64,000 nt of DNA. It comes from Actinoplanes auranticolor. GTDB taxonomy: Bacteria; Actinomycetota; Actinomycetes; Mycobacteriales; Micromonosporaceae. The stretch spans positions 1 to 64,000 of the forward strand of contig NZ_BOQL01000038.1 in assembly GCF_018332655.1 (NCBI RefSeq), given 5' to 3'. Made by a program: the position numbers and the translations under genes. Shown here piece by piece: positions 7,531 through 15,563 of the stretch (position 1 is its first letter; every line of letters starts with the position of its first letter). The notes below the pieces were generated by a model that searched no databases, had not been told where the DNA came from, and was given only the letters and a program-made list of their open reading frames with translations.

Positions 7531-8939
7531 GCCGTGACTCTCTTCCGGGTGGCGCGGACGGCGACAAGGGACAGGGCGCTGGCGAGGCCGGCGACAACGA
7601 ACCCCGTCGCAAAGGCGGCCTCGCTCGGCGCACCGGACGCCGGGCCGGTCCCCGCGGCGAGGATCGTGCCGCCCACCTGGGCGCCCACGATGGTGCCGAA
7701 GAGGCGGGTCACCACGAGCAGGCTGGTGGTGATGCCGGTGTCCCGGGTGGCGACGGCGGAGGCGGTGCTGGCGAGCAGCGCCGTGGTGCCGGCGCCCGCG
7801 GCGAACGCGGTCAACACCTTCGCGACGGCCAGCTGCCAAGCGGCGTCGTGCAGGACCGCCAGGGCGACCATGGTGACCGCCGTGACGCCGATACCCGCGA
7901 CGACCACGGCACGCGGGCCGAAGCGCCGCGCCGCGATGCCGCCGACCGAGTCGCTCACCGCTCCCGCGATGGCGCCGGGCAGTAGGAGCAGTCCGATGTC
8001 GGTGGTGCTGAGCCCGAAGCCGTACCCGTCGGCGGACACCGCGAACATCTGCGGGAGCAGGATGACCACCATCCCGAAGGCGATCGACATGAGGAAGGTG
8101 AGCACGATCGAGGAGCGCATCGCCGGCCTGGCCAGCATTCGCAGATCGACCATCGGCGTGGCCGCGCGGCGCTCGACGATCACCCACCCGGCGGCGAGGG
8201 CGGCCACCACCAGCACGATGGCACCGACCGCCAGCGGCGGCAGGCCACCGCCGGGCACCGCCACCAGAGCCAGCATGAGCGCGAGCAACGTGGCGCTCAG
8301 CAGGGCGACGCCGGGCCAGTCGACCGGGTCGCCGGACGGCGCCGGCGGGTCGGGCGGCATCAAGCGGGCCACAGCCATAGTCGCCGCGACGATCACGATG
8401 GTCGGCAGCACGAAGATCCACTGCCAGGACAGCCCGTGCGCGATGGGCCCGGCGACCGACATCCCGATAATGCCACCACCGGTGAACAGGGCGAGGACGA
8501 CCCCGATGGCGGCCTGGGACTCGCCGGCCGTGAGATGCCGGCGTACCAGGATGAACGAGAGCGGCAGCGCACCCACCATGACGCCCTGCAGGACCTGGCC
8601 GAGCAGCAGCACCGGCAGGTTCGGCGCCAGGCCGGCCAGCAGGCCACCGGCCGAGACCGCCGCCATCAGCCAGAGCAGCACCCGCTTGCCGCCGTAGCGG
8701 TCGCCGAGCTTCCCGGCGACCGGGGCGAGCACCGCGCCGGTGATGAGCAGCGCGTTGGCGACCAGCGCCCCCTCGGCCGGGCCCACCCCCAACTCCCGTT
8801 GCAGCAGCGGGAGCGCGGGCTCCACCACCGACTGCAGGGTGCCGAGGGCGAGTGCCAGGATGCCGAGGGCACCGATGGACCGCCTTCCTGGACGGACCGG
8901 CGCGACCGTACGCGCCGGCGAAACCGCAGCTGTGGACAC
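7527..8939 (-). CDS. DHA2-type MFS drug exporter (14 TM)
   Basis: A 470-residue membrane protein with about 14 hydrophobic segments. Visible motifs are KLGDRYGGKRVLLW (motif A after TM2), QGVMVGALPLSFILVRRHLT (motif B region) and GGIIGMSVAGPIAHGLSWQW (antiporter motif C region), followed by WIFVLPTI, as in EmrB/QacA transporters. The frame is open to 8981, but the GTG at 8939 has a good Shine-Dalgarno sequence (AGAGGA about 6 nt upstream) and gives a normal start. It is the first gene of a two-gene operon with the FAD monooxygenase. A proton-driven multidrug efflux role is the family's known function. Confidence 0.88.
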   Translation of the reverse strand: MSTAAVSPARTVAPVRPGRRSIGALGILALALGTLQSVVEPALPLLQRELGVGPAEGALVANALLITGAVLAPVAGKLGDRYGGKRVLLWLMAAVSAGGLLAGLAPNLPVLLLGQVLQGVMVGALPLSFILVRRHLTAGESQAAIGVVLALFTGGGIIGMSVAGPIAHGLSWQWIFVLPTIVIVAATMAVARLMPPDPPAPSGDPVDWPGVALLSATLLALMLALVAVPGGGLPPLAVGAIVLVVAALAAGWVIVERRAATPMVDLRMLARPAMRSSIVLTFLMSIAFGMVVILLPQMFAVSADGYGFGLSTTDIGLLLLPGAIAGAVSDSVGGIAARRFGPRAVVVAGIGVTAVTMVALAVLHDAAWQLAVAKVLTAFAAGAGTTALLASTASAVATRDTGITTSLLVVTRLFGTIVGAQVGGTILAAGTGPASGAPSEAAFATGFVVAGLASALSLVAVRATRKRVTA

Positions 8940-8964
8940 GGAAGTTCCTCTCGTGGGTGACCTG

Positions 8965-8985
8965 GGAAGTGCCTCCCACACTTCC
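8965..8985. promoter_or_regulatory. inverted repeat upstream of DHA2 exporter
   Basis: GGAAGTG (8965-8971) and CACTTCC (8979-8985) form a perfect 7-bp dyad with a 7-nt spacer, 26 bp upstream of the exporter start. A related GGAAGTTCC lies at 8940-8948. This is a candidate repressor site or a leader hairpin. From here to about 9284 no gene was recognised. Confidence 0.4.
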
Positions 8986-9284
8986 GTCCGGTGGCCCGCT
9001 GGGCGTCGTCCCGCGCGACCGTTCCGGCCTGGTGCATCCGGACGAGTCGCCCGCGTGTCCTAGTGCGTGCGCACCAGAAGAGCGGCGTGGCTCGCTTCGA
9101 GCCGGGTCGTGCCCGGACTCGGTGACGGCGCTGTTGGCCTCCTCCTCCCGGACCGACTGCGTCCACACCCGCGCGCAACGTAGCGGTCTTACGCGGCTCG
9201 GCCAGGCCCTTGACACGCCCCGGCCACCCCGTCGCCACACCTGCCACCCCTGGTCGGGCCGGCCATGGGACGGCAAGCCCTGGC

Positions 9285-9530
9285 CTCGCTCCGCGCCTTG
9301 GGCACGGCCTGCCTCAACGCCGAAGACCCGGCCACGGCCGCAGAACATTCTTCGATCAACACCCGGACGCCGAGATCATCACCAGCTTCGCGGGCCTCGG
9401 TCGACCCGTCGGCGCCCGGGTACTCGCCGAGAGCGGCGATGACCGATTCCGCTTCGCCGACACACGGGCGCTAAATCCTATGCCGGATCCGCCCCCATCC
9501 CCCGCGCCTCCGGCGAGGTACGGGGTCACG
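9285..9530 (+). mobile_element. IS110-family transposase remnant with two frameshifts
   Basis: Three consecutive pieces in different frames reconstruct the C-terminal (Transposase_20) part of an IS110 transposase. The first is TACLNAEDPATAAE up to about 9345. The second is FFDQHPDAEIITSFAGLG then ARVLAESGDDRFRFADTRA up to about 9473. The third, after a one-base shift, is KSYAGSAPIPRASGE to about 9520. This matches the usual HPDAEIITSFPGLG...ARVLAEIGDD..RFADARALKSYAGSAPVTRASG. The catalytic DEDD N-terminal domain is missing, so it is dead. No terminal repeats were seen. Confidence 0.75.
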
Positions 9531-9732
9531 CGGCCAAACGCCGCTGGAGGATCTGGCAGGTGAAGGCCGCGAGGGCGCCGATGGCGCCGGCCGCCACTAG
9601 GGTGGCGATGCCGGGCAGCGGGTGCTCGGGTTCCGCGGCGAAGAACGCCACCGGGCCGACGAACCCGGCCAGCATGTTGTTGACGATCGGCGTGCTGCGC
9701 AACCCCACGACGACCAGCCCCAGCAGGAACAC
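9526..9732 (-). CDS. small two-helix membrane protein, unknown; possibly a remnant
   Basis: A 68-residue frame from a GTG at 9732 with two hydrophobic stretches: FLLGLVVVGLRSTPIVNN and the segment around ATLVAAGAIGALAAFTCQIL. It abuts the IS110 remnant. The open frame extends to 9918, but that part is Arg-rich and not protein-like. I do not recognise the family. It could be the C-terminal end of a larger membrane protein cut by the insertion. Confidence 0.35.
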   Translation of the reverse strand: MFLLGLVVVGLRSTPIVNNMLAGFVGPVAFFAAEPEHPLPGIATLVAAGAIGALAAFTCQILQRRLAA

Positions 9733-9844
9733 CCCCGATCGGCAGGGCCGCGCTCGGTATCCGCAACCATCGGATCGCAAGCGCTGTAGGCGGCCGCTAC
9801 CTGGGCGTCGCCTGCGAGGTCGTCGGCGGCCGGCCGCGTCGTGG

Positions 9845-10579
9845 TCAATGCGAGAGCAGACCCCGGTTGCCCAGTACGTGCGAGACCGCGTCCGAAAGAC
9901 GTTGTTCGACGTCACCACCGACGGCCTGGAACTGGCTCATGATGTCGGCGCTGACGCGTTCCGGGTTGCCGGCGTCGAAAGGCGGAGCTGGATCGTACTC
10001 CATACCCAGTTGGGCGAGCTTCGCGACGTCTTCACCGAGGGTTCGAGCCAACAACGTCAGGCCGAAATCCATGCCCGCGGTCAGGCCGCCCCCGGTTACC
10101 CTGTTGCGATCGATGCAGACCCGTTCGGTGGAAACTTCGATGCCGAGGCGAGCCAACTCGCCCCGCGTGGCCCAGTGTGTCGCTGCACGATATCCGTCCA
10201 GCAGGCCCGCGGCGGCGAGGACGATGGCTCCCATGCACACGGACGCCACGTACTGCGCTTTCGCTCCACGGTCCGCGAGAAAGTCCAACTTTCTCCGGTC
10301 GCGCAGCAGATCGCTGACGTCGCCGCCGGGGACGAGCAGGATGTCGAAGACCTCTGGGCTGTCGTCGAGAGTCGCATTAGGGATGATCGCAACCCCGGTG
10401 TCCGACATGACGGGATCCAGCGTCTCATGGATGAGGTGGACCTTCATTCCGGAAACCACGAAGAAGGTATGCGCGCCGACGAAGTCCAGAATCGTCACCT
10501 TGTCGAACAGGAGCATGCCCACGTGCAGTGTCGGGCCGTCGGTGGATCGTTGCAGAACTGGTTCCGCGTTCCCGGCCAT
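9845..10579 (-). CDS. DJ-1/PfpI family protein (isonitrile hydratase-like), copy 2
   Basis: A 244-residue protein of the DJ-1/PfpI superfamily. The N-terminal strand-helix TLHVGMLLFDKVTILDFVGA and the nucleophile elbow YVASVCMGAIVLAAAGLLDG (Cys in SVCMGA) are typical of the subgroup that includes isonitrile (isocyanide) hydratase. The GYRAATHWATRGEL stretch follows as in that subgroup. No AraC helix-turn-helix domain is attached, so it is the stand-alone enzyme form. The ATG at 10579 has a GAGGAAAC ribosome-binding sequence. It lies 39 bp after a paralogue with closely similar sequence throughout. Isonitrile hydration to N-formamide is a family function, not proven here. Confidence 0.82.
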   Translation of the reverse strand: MAGNAEPVLQRSTDGPTLHVGMLLFDKVTILDFVGAHTFFVVSGMKVHLIHETLDPVMSDTGVAIIPNATLDDSPEVFDILLVPGGDVSDLLRDRRKLDFLADRGAKAQYVASVCMGAIVLAAAGLLDGYRAATHWATRGELARLGIEVSTERVCIDRNRVTGGGLTAGMDFGLTLLARTLGEDVAKLAQLGMEYDPAPPFDAGNPERVSADIMSQFQAVGGDVEQRLSDAVSHVLGNRGLLSH

Positions 10580-10618
10580 TTCTCGTTTCCTCGCAGTCTT
10601 TCCAGAATGGTTCACAGG

Positions 10619-11347
10619 TCACTCCTGCGACCGTCGATCCAGCACCGCTGTCGCGGCGTCCAGTACCGGTTGGAAGACGGGCTTCGTCACGGTCGTGAAA
10701 AGGCTTGTCAGTGCGGCGCCGGCCTTCTCCGGTGAACCGGCGTCGAAGGGAGGTTGCGGGTCGTACTCCATGCCCAGTTGGACGAATTCGGCCGTTTCTC
10801 GTCCCAGGACTTCTCCTACGACTGTCAGCCCGAAGTCGATGCCCGCGGTGATGCCGCCTCCGGTGATCCGGTTGCGGTCCGTGCAGACCCGCTCGGTGGA
10901 CACCTCGACGGGGAACCGTGCGAGGACGTCACGAGTTGCCCAGTGCGTTGCGGCGCGGTAGCCGTCCAGCAGGCCCGCCGCCGCCAGGATGAGCGCCCCA
11001 CTGCACACCGACGTGACGTATCGCGCTGTCGAGGCCCGGTCGCACAAGAAGTCCCGCACCGTGACGCTACGCATGGCGTCGGCGACACCGCCGCCGGGCA
11101 CGCACAGGATGTCGAGGTCCTGCGGACACCGATCAATCGTTACATCGGGCGAGAGGCGGATGCTGGTGTCCGTGGTGACCGGCAGAGATGTCTCGGAGAC
11201 CAGTTGGATCTCCATGCCCGCGAGCGCGAACACCGTGTGTGGACCGATGACGTCGAGCAAGGTGACCCCGTCGAAGACGAGGAGGCCGGCTGCGATCTTC
11301 GGTCGGTCGGGCCCACCGGCCACCACCCTGAATGGTTCTTCGGACAA
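10619..11347 (-). CDS. DJ-1/PfpI family protein (isonitrile hydratase-like), copy 1
   Basis: A 242-residue paralogue of the downstream protein. Shared landmarks are FDGVTLLDVIGPHTVFALAG, LDILCVPGGGVAD, the nucleophile motif YVTSVCSGALILAAAGLLDG, GYRAATHWATRDVL, and the C-terminal QLGMEYDPQPPFDAGSPEK. The start is TTG at 11347, preceded by a strong GGGGAGG sequence 4 nt away. It is the promoter-proximal gene of the pair. Two copies kept side by side with divergent active-site surroundings (SVCSGA versus SVCMGA) suggest different substrates or a heteromer; both ideas are inference. Confidence 0.82.
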   Translation of the reverse strand: MSEEPFRVVAGGPDRPKIAAGLLVFDGVTLLDVIGPHTVFALAGMEIQLVSETSLPVTTDTSIRLSPDVTIDRCPQDLDILCVPGGGVADAMRSVTVRDFLCDRASTARYVTSVCSGALILAAAGLLDGYRAATHWATRDVLARFPVEVSTERVCTDRNRITGGGITAGIDFGLTVVGEVLGRETAEFVQLGMEYDPQPPFDAGSPEKAGAALTSLFTTVTKPVFQPVLDAATAVLDRRSQE

Positions 11348-11610
11348 GGGACCTCCCCACGGAGAGCGCTCTGCATGAAGTCCGGTGCCGGCGATTCACC
11401 GGAGGGCATGGATCTCCACGAAAGCCGTACCGGTCGCCGTTGTCCGATCATCGCGGCGTCGTCCATCAACCGGCTACGGGCAACGTTGCCGCTCAGCGAC
11501 AGTTTTTTGTCACTCCCGGCCGGGGCCCGATCCTCGTCGTGGCAAGGATGTCGCCGAAATTGGCATTCCAGCCGCTGGTGATCGTCTCGCCGGCTGGACA
11601 GAGTCTGTGC

Positions 11611-12234
11611 ATGATCCCGATCCCAGCGTTGCTGTCGGAACCCTTCGCCGCCGAGACCCTTGCCTTCCTGCGTTCGGCGGTACCCGAGCCGGTGGCCAAC
11701 CACTGCATCCGCTCGTATGTCTATGCCGAGCTTCTCGTCGACCGGTGGCGCATGCGAGAACACGAGGACTACCACCCTCTGGACGTGTTCTACGCAGTGA
11801 CGCTGCACGACGTCGGACTGGGCCGCGAAGGGGCACGGCGATCCGACCGGTTCGAGGTCGCCGGCGCGGACCTCGCCGGCGAATTCCTGCAGCGCCGGGG
11901 AGTCGACCAGGCACAGATCGACCGGATCTGGGACGCCATCGCTCTGAATACCTCCACCGGCATAGCGCACCGCCGCAACCTGCTGTGCCGCGTCACCGCC
12001 GTCTCGTCGGGGGTCGACTTCGGCGCCGACTCGGACTTCGTCACCGACGACATGGCAACCGACCTGCACAGCCGCTACCCGCGTCTGCGCACCGCGTCGT
12101 CGATGAAGGCCGCAATCGTGGGGCAGGCGAAAGCCAACCCCGCCAAGGCGCCGCTGGCCTCTTTGGCTCTCTATCTCCTCACGACCGAGAACATGAGCCA
12201 GGACGAGAACATCGCAGCCCGGTGGGGAGACTGA
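11611..12234 (+). CDS. HD-domain phosphohydrolase / cyanamide hydratase-like protein
   Basis: A 207-residue protein with the HD fold. The order is ANHCIRSYVYAELLVD (first His, as in NHxxRSY of cyanamide hydratase-like proteins), YAVTLHDVGLG (the His-Asp pair), RFEVAGADLAGEFLQ, and a helix with DAIALNTSTGIAHR. This layout is the metal-binding HD domain of the small hydratase-like group. I chose the ATG at 11611 (MIPIPALLSE) because it matches the usual N-terminus; an ATG at 11548 is an alternative and neither has a strong ribosome-binding site. Its location next to isonitrile hydratase-like genes hints at metabolism of a C-N triple-bond compound, which is inference. Confidence 0.75.
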   Translation: MIPIPALLSEPFAAETLAFLRSAVPEPVANHCIRSYVYAELLVDRWRMREHEDYHPLDVFYAVTLHDVGLGREGARRSDRFEVAGADLAGEFLQRRGVDQAQIDRIWDAIALNTSTGIAHRRNLLCRVTAVSSGVDFGADSDFVTDDMATDLHSRYPRLRTASSMKAAIVGQAKANPAKAPLASLALYLLTTENMSQDENIAARWGD

Positions 12235-12311
12235 AAGATGAGCGCCCGACCAAGATCCCCGTGTCGCGAACCAGCCGGGGCGCCTCGTTGCCATCGAGGT
12301 AGCTTTCCACC

Positions 12312-13265
12312 ATGGCCGCACACCGCGTCACACTGCTCGCTCTCGATGGAGTTATGTCGTTCGAACTCGGCATGCCGATCACGATCTTCCGGTCACTCGA
12401 TGACCTGTATGCGGTGTCGGTCGTGACACCGACGCAGGCAGGCGTCACCACCGACAGCGGTCTTGGGCTTACCGGCGCCGGCACGCTGACAGACTTGATG
12501 AAGGCAGACACGGTGATCGTCCCGGCGTACGCCTTCGAGCGGGGCCTGCCGCCGTCCGTGGCCGACGCGCTGCGTGACTGTCTCCAGCGATCGAAGCGTG
12601 TGGTGTCACTCTGCGTCGGCGCCTTCGCCCTTGCTCAATCGGGGATCCTCCGACAGCGAAGGGCGACGACGCACTGGATTCAGGCGGAGCGTCTCGCGCA
12701 GGAGCATCCGGATGTCGTCGTCGATCGAGACGTGCTCTTCGTTGATGAGGAAACCGTGCTCACCTCGGCCGGCACGTCGGCGGGCATCGACCTCTGCCTG
12801 CACCTGGTCAGAAAGGACTATGGAGCGACGGTCGCCAATCAGGCCGCACGCAACGCTGTGGCCGCCCCGCATCGTGACGGTGGCCAGGCACAGTTCATCA
12901 AGCGCCATCTCCCCGTTTCCCATGGCGCTTCACTGGCCGCTACCCGCGCCTGGGCGCTGGAGCGGCTCGCCGAACCGCTCGTTCTCCGTGAACTCGCGGC
13001 TCATGGGCACCTGTCCCAGCGCACGTTCATTCGTCACTTCATCGCGGAGACAGGGATGTCTCCGATGAGATGGTTGGCGTTGGCGCGGATCGACTACGCG
13101 AAACAGCTGCTCGAACAGACGGATGCCCCGATCGATGAGGTCGCCCGCAGGAGCGGTCTCGGCACCGCAGCCAACCTCCGCACGCGCTTCGGCCGGCGCT
13201 GCGGGTTGTCCCCTTCGGCTTACCGCAGCATGTACGCCCGCGACCATGGGTCTGCGGCGCCGTGA
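12312..13265 (+). CDS. GlxA-like AraC-family transcriptional regulator
   Basis: A 317-residue regulator with an N-terminal DJ-1/PfpI (class I amidotransferase-like) domain (residues 5-180: LLALDGVMSFELGMPITIF, SLCVGAFALAQSGIL with a Cys in the elbow) and a C-terminal AraC domain with two helix-turn-helices (LAEPLVLRELAAHGHLSQRT, then IDEVARRSGLGTAANLRTRF). Conserved RTFIRHFIAETGMSPMRWL is visible. Members act as regulators, not enzymes. The sensing domain is related to the two stand-alone DJ-1 proteins nearby, so it may sense their substrate. It is 77 bp downstream of the HD gene on the same strand. Confidence 0.9.
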   Translation: MAAHRVTLLALDGVMSFELGMPITIFRSLDDLYAVSVVTPTQAGVTTDSGLGLTGAGTLTDLMKADTVIVPAYAFERGLPPSVADALRDCLQRSKRVVSLCVGAFALAQSGILRQRRATTHWIQAERLAQEHPDVVVDRDVLFVDEETVLTSAGTSAGIDLCLHLVRKDYGATVANQAARNAVAAPHRDGGQAQFIKRHLPVSHGASLAATRAWALERLAEPLVLRELAAHGHLSQRTFIRHFIAETGMSPMRWLALARIDYAKQLLEQTDAPIDEVARRSGLGTAANLRTRFGRRCGLSPSAYRSMYARDHGSAAP

Positions 13266-13402
13266 AGCCCAAGCCGATGCGCCGTCACCGGTCAGGACGA
13301 TGATCTGCTCACCGGCGTGGATGGTGAGCAGGGCAGGCCGACCAGCTCGACGCCGCCGTCGCTGACACCTTGGCCGACCTCGTGGATCGGGGACCGGCCG
13401 GT

Positions 13403-13975
13403 CTACTGAGGCGCGGCCAGGCCCCGGGCCAGGATGTCGACGGCGAGGTCGCAGCCGCCGGACCGGTCGCCGAGGTGGGCGACCGTGGCAAGGAGGCCGT
13501 GCAGCAGCGCGATGACATGCTCCCGCTGGGCGTCGGCCCGGATGACCCCGTCGGCGTGGGCGCGCTCCAGCAGGTGGTCGATGCCGCGCTCGAAGCGGGT
13601 GAGCAACTCCTGCGAAGCCCTGTCGGCCGAGGCCGCTGACAGGTGGGCCACGAGCGCCGGGTCGCATCCGGCACGCGCGACCGATCCGAAGAAGTTCCGT
13701 ACCGCCTGGGCCGTGTCCGGCGTCGCGCCGGCCTGGTCGACGAACTCGACGAGGTGGATCAGCCGGTCCACGGCGAGTGCGGTCAGCAGGTCCTCACGGG
13801 CCGGGAAGTGGCGATACAGGGTCGCCACGCCGACCTCCGCTCGGGCGGCCAGCGCATGCATCCCCGGCACGGAACCTTCCTCGGCGTACATGGCGTCGAG
13901 CGCGCGCAGGATCGCCGCGCGGCTGCGCGCCGCGTCACTGCGCATGGTCTTCGTGTCAGTGCCACCGCTACCCAT
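13403..13975 (-). CDS. TetR-family repressor
   Basis: A 190-residue TetR protein. The N-terminal helix-turn-helix is seen at residues about 15-60: RAAILRALDAMYAEEGSVPG, then ALAARAEVGVATLYRHFPAR (recognition helix VGVATLYRHFP). The remaining ligand domain is mostly helical with no recognisable signature. It is divergent from the aldehyde oxidoreductase operon and two matching palindromes lie in the 90 bp between them, so it very probably represses that operon and itself. The inducer may be an aromatic aldehyde or a related compound (inference). An alternative start is Met11 at 13945. Confidence 0.9.
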   Translation of the reverse strand: MGSGGTDTKTMRSDAARSRAAILRALDAMYAEEGSVPGMHALAARAEVGVATLYRHFPAREDLLTALAVDRLIHLVEFVDQAGATPDTAQAVRNFFGSVARAGCDPALVAHLSAASADRASQELLTRFERGIDHLLERAHADGVIRADAQREHVIALLHGLLATVAHLGDRSGGCDLAVDILARGLAAPQ

Positions 13976-13991
13976 AGCGCGAAGTCTAGCT

Positions 13992-14046
13992 GGACGATTC
14001 CGTCCGCTTCACGCTACGGTGGTCCATGAAACGGACGACTTCGTCC
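13992..14046. promoter_or_regulatory. paired TetR operators
   Basis: Two near-identical palindromes occur 41 bp apart centre to centre: GGACGATTCCGTCC at 13992-14005 and GGACGACTTCGTCC at 14033-14046. Both are followed by GCTT, and the second ends 7 bp before the GGAGG ribosome-binding site (14054-14058) of the first operon gene. Spacing of about four helical turns would let two dimers bind the same face. They sit between the repressor and the operon that it probably controls. Confidence 0.8.
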
Positions 14047-14065
14047 GCTTAACTGGAGGTGTCCG

Positions 14066-14467
14066 ATGAACGATCACGAGCTCCTCGCCGGTTTCCGGAG
14101 CGGCAGACTGGATGTGTTCCCGCATGAGGACCACCTCCGGGTCGCCTACCTGTTGGTGCGCGAACACGGCGAGGCCCGGGGCGCCCAGGAGTTCATCCGC
14201 GGCCTCCGGCGGCTCGCGTACCGGTTCGGCGCGCTGCCGTTCATGCTGCACATGACGCGGACCAAGGCCTGGATCAAGCTGATCGCGGGCGAGATCGACG
14301 ACCCGGAGCAGACCTCGGCGCAGTTCCTCGACACGCACCCGCACCTGCGCCGCAAGGATCTGCTCGACGACTACTACACCAGGAGCCGCCTGAACTCGCT
14401 GCGGGCCCGCATCACGTTCGTCGAGGGCAACCGCAAGCTCCTGCCGGCGTCGGCGACGAGCTCCTGA
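14066..14467 (+). CDS. conserved protein of unknown function, first gene of Mo-enzyme operon
   Basis: A 133-residue soluble, helical-looking protein with no signal or membrane segment. It has a conserved-looking opening LDVFPHEDHLRVAYLLVREH, then FIRGLRRLAYRFGALPFMLH and a C-terminal DLLDDYYTRSRLNSLRARITF. The HEDH...AYLL...YYTRSRL pattern resembles small uncharacterised proteins in which similar His-Asp-His and tail motifs recur. I know no function. It has a strong ribosome-binding site (GGAGG, 14054-14058) directly after the second TetR operator, and the flavin reductase gene starts 1 bp after its stop. Its place as first gene suggests that it serves the enzyme. Confidence 0.7.
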   Translation: MNDHELLAGFRSGRLDVFPHEDHLRVAYLLVREHGEARGAQEFIRGLRRLAYRFGALPFMLHMTRTKAWIKLIAGEIDDPEQTSAQFLDTHPHLRRKDLLDDYYTRSRLNSLRARITFVEGNRKLLPASATSS

Positions 14468-14468
14468 C

Positions 14469-15035
14469 ATGGCGGCGACCGCACCGGCGACGCAGGCGCC
14501 CCACCGCGCGGACGAGCCCGGCATGCAGCGGATGCCCCTGTCCACGCGGCAGGACGTGGAGGACGCCTTCACCTGGTCACCGACCTCCCTCGCCGCCGTC
14601 GCCGCCCGCGTCAGAGGCGAGCTCGTGGGCATGGTGGCCTCGACCTTCGAGACGGGCGTCTCGTTCGACCCGCCGCGCGCTCTGCTCTCCGTCCGGTCCG
14701 GATCGCGGACCTGGCGGTCCCTGCGTCACTCGCGCACGCTCGGCATCAGCCTGCTCTCCGAGCAGCAGGGCGGCCTCGTCCGGCAGCTGAGCTCGCGCAC
14801 CGGCGACCGCTTCGCCGGCCTCGATCCGGTGGAGACGCCGGACGGCGCCGCCCTGCTGCCCGGCGCTGCGTTGTGGCTGGAGGCGCAGATCGACACCGAG
14901 ATCGCCGTGGGCGACCACCAGCTGGTCCTCCTCGCCGTCGCGGACCTACGCAGCAGCTCCGAAGCACGGCCCCTCATCTATTGGCAGCGCGGTCTGGGCC
15001 GGATCGAGCCCGCGGCCGCCCCGCTGTTCCCGTGA
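14469..15035 (+). CDS. flavin reductase-like FMN-binding protein
   Basis: A 188-residue protein with the split-barrel flavin reductase domain. After a variable N-terminus comes FTWSPTSLAAVAARVRGELV then GMVASTFETGVSFDPPRALL, LSVRSGSRTWRSLRHSRTLG (FMN phosphate and strand region), GISLLSEQQ and a terminal IYWQRGLGRI, typical of class H HpaC/ActVB-like reductases. These reduce FMN or FAD with NAD(P)H to feed monooxygenases. No partner monooxygenase lies in the operon, so it may instead pass electrons to or from the molybdoenzyme, or bind flavin as a sensor. It lies 21 bp before the iron-sulfur subunit gene. Confidence 0.82.
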   Translation: MAATAPATQAPHRADEPGMQRMPLSTRQDVEDAFTWSPTSLAAVAARVRGELVGMVASTFETGVSFDPPRALLSVRSGSRTWRSLRHSRTLGISLLSEQQGGLVRQLSSRTGDRFAGLDPVETPDGAALLPGAALWLEAQIDTEIAVGDHQLVLLAVADLRSSSEARPLIYWQRGLGRIEPAAAPLFP

Positions 15036-15056
15036 CCCAGAGAAGGTGAAATCTCC

Positions 15057-15563
15057 GTGATCGTCATCAACGGCACGCCGCACGAGATCGCCATCACCGA
15101 CCCCCGGCGCTCGCTGCTCGACCACCTGCGCACCGACGCCGGCCTGCACGGCCCGAAGAAGGGATGCGACCAGGGCGGTTGCGGCGCCTGCACCGTGCTC
15201 CTGGACGGCCGGCGGGTGCTGGCCTGCCTCACCCTCGCGGCCCAGGCCGACGGCCGTACCGTCACCACCGTGGAGGGCGTCGGCCGGGACGGCGACCTGG
15301 ACCCGCTGCAGGAGGCGTTCATCAACCACGACGGCTTCCAGTGCGGCTACTGCACGCCCGGCCAGGTCTGCTCGGCGATCGGCATGGCGGACGAGGTGGC
15401 GCGCGGGGTGCCGAGCCGGGTGTCGCCCGAGATCGGCGCCGCGTCGTTCGACCTGTCCCCCGACGAGATCCGGGAGCGGATGAGCGGCAACCTGTGCCGC
15501 TGCGGCGCCTACAACGGCATCGTCGCCGCGATCGAGGAGACCTACGTGGGCGGGCCACGATGA
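15057..15563 (+). CDS. paoA: 2Fe-2S subunit of PaoABC-type aldehyde oxidoreductase
   Basis: A 168-residue subunit carrying two [2Fe-2S] clusters. The plant-type ferredoxin cluster ligands are C37, C42, C45 (GCDQGGCGACTV) and C57. The second helical domain has C96-G-Y-C99 and C147-R-C149 (NLCRCGAYNGI). It passes electrons between the molybdenum and FAD subunits. Unlike E. coli PaoA it has no Tat signal, so the complex is cytoplasmic. The start is GTG at 15057; it overlaps the FAD subunit gene by 4 bp (ATGA). Xanthine dehydrogenase and CO dehydrogenase small subunits are relatives; the gene order and the partner FAD subunit favour the aldehyde oxidoreductase type. Confidence 0.9.
   Translation: MIVINGTPHEIAITDPRRSLLDHLRTDAGLHGPKKGCDQGGCGACTVLLDGRRVLACLTLAAQADGRTVTTVEGVGRDGDLDPLQEAFINHDGFQCGYCTPGQVCSAIGMADEVARGVPSRVSPEIGAASFDLSPDEIRERMSGNLCRCGAYNGIVAAIEETYVGGPR

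Noticed and set aside
11332..11610. Longer N-terminus of the HD protein (300 residues)
   Set aside because: The first 72 residues overlap the divergent DJ-1 gene start and are Arg/Pro-rich without family similarity.
13266..13402. Minus-strand segment VELVGLPC / LLTIHAGEQIIVLTGDG, needing a frameshift
   Set aside because: Protein-like but only about 28 residues in two frames; I could not match it to a family and it may be chance.
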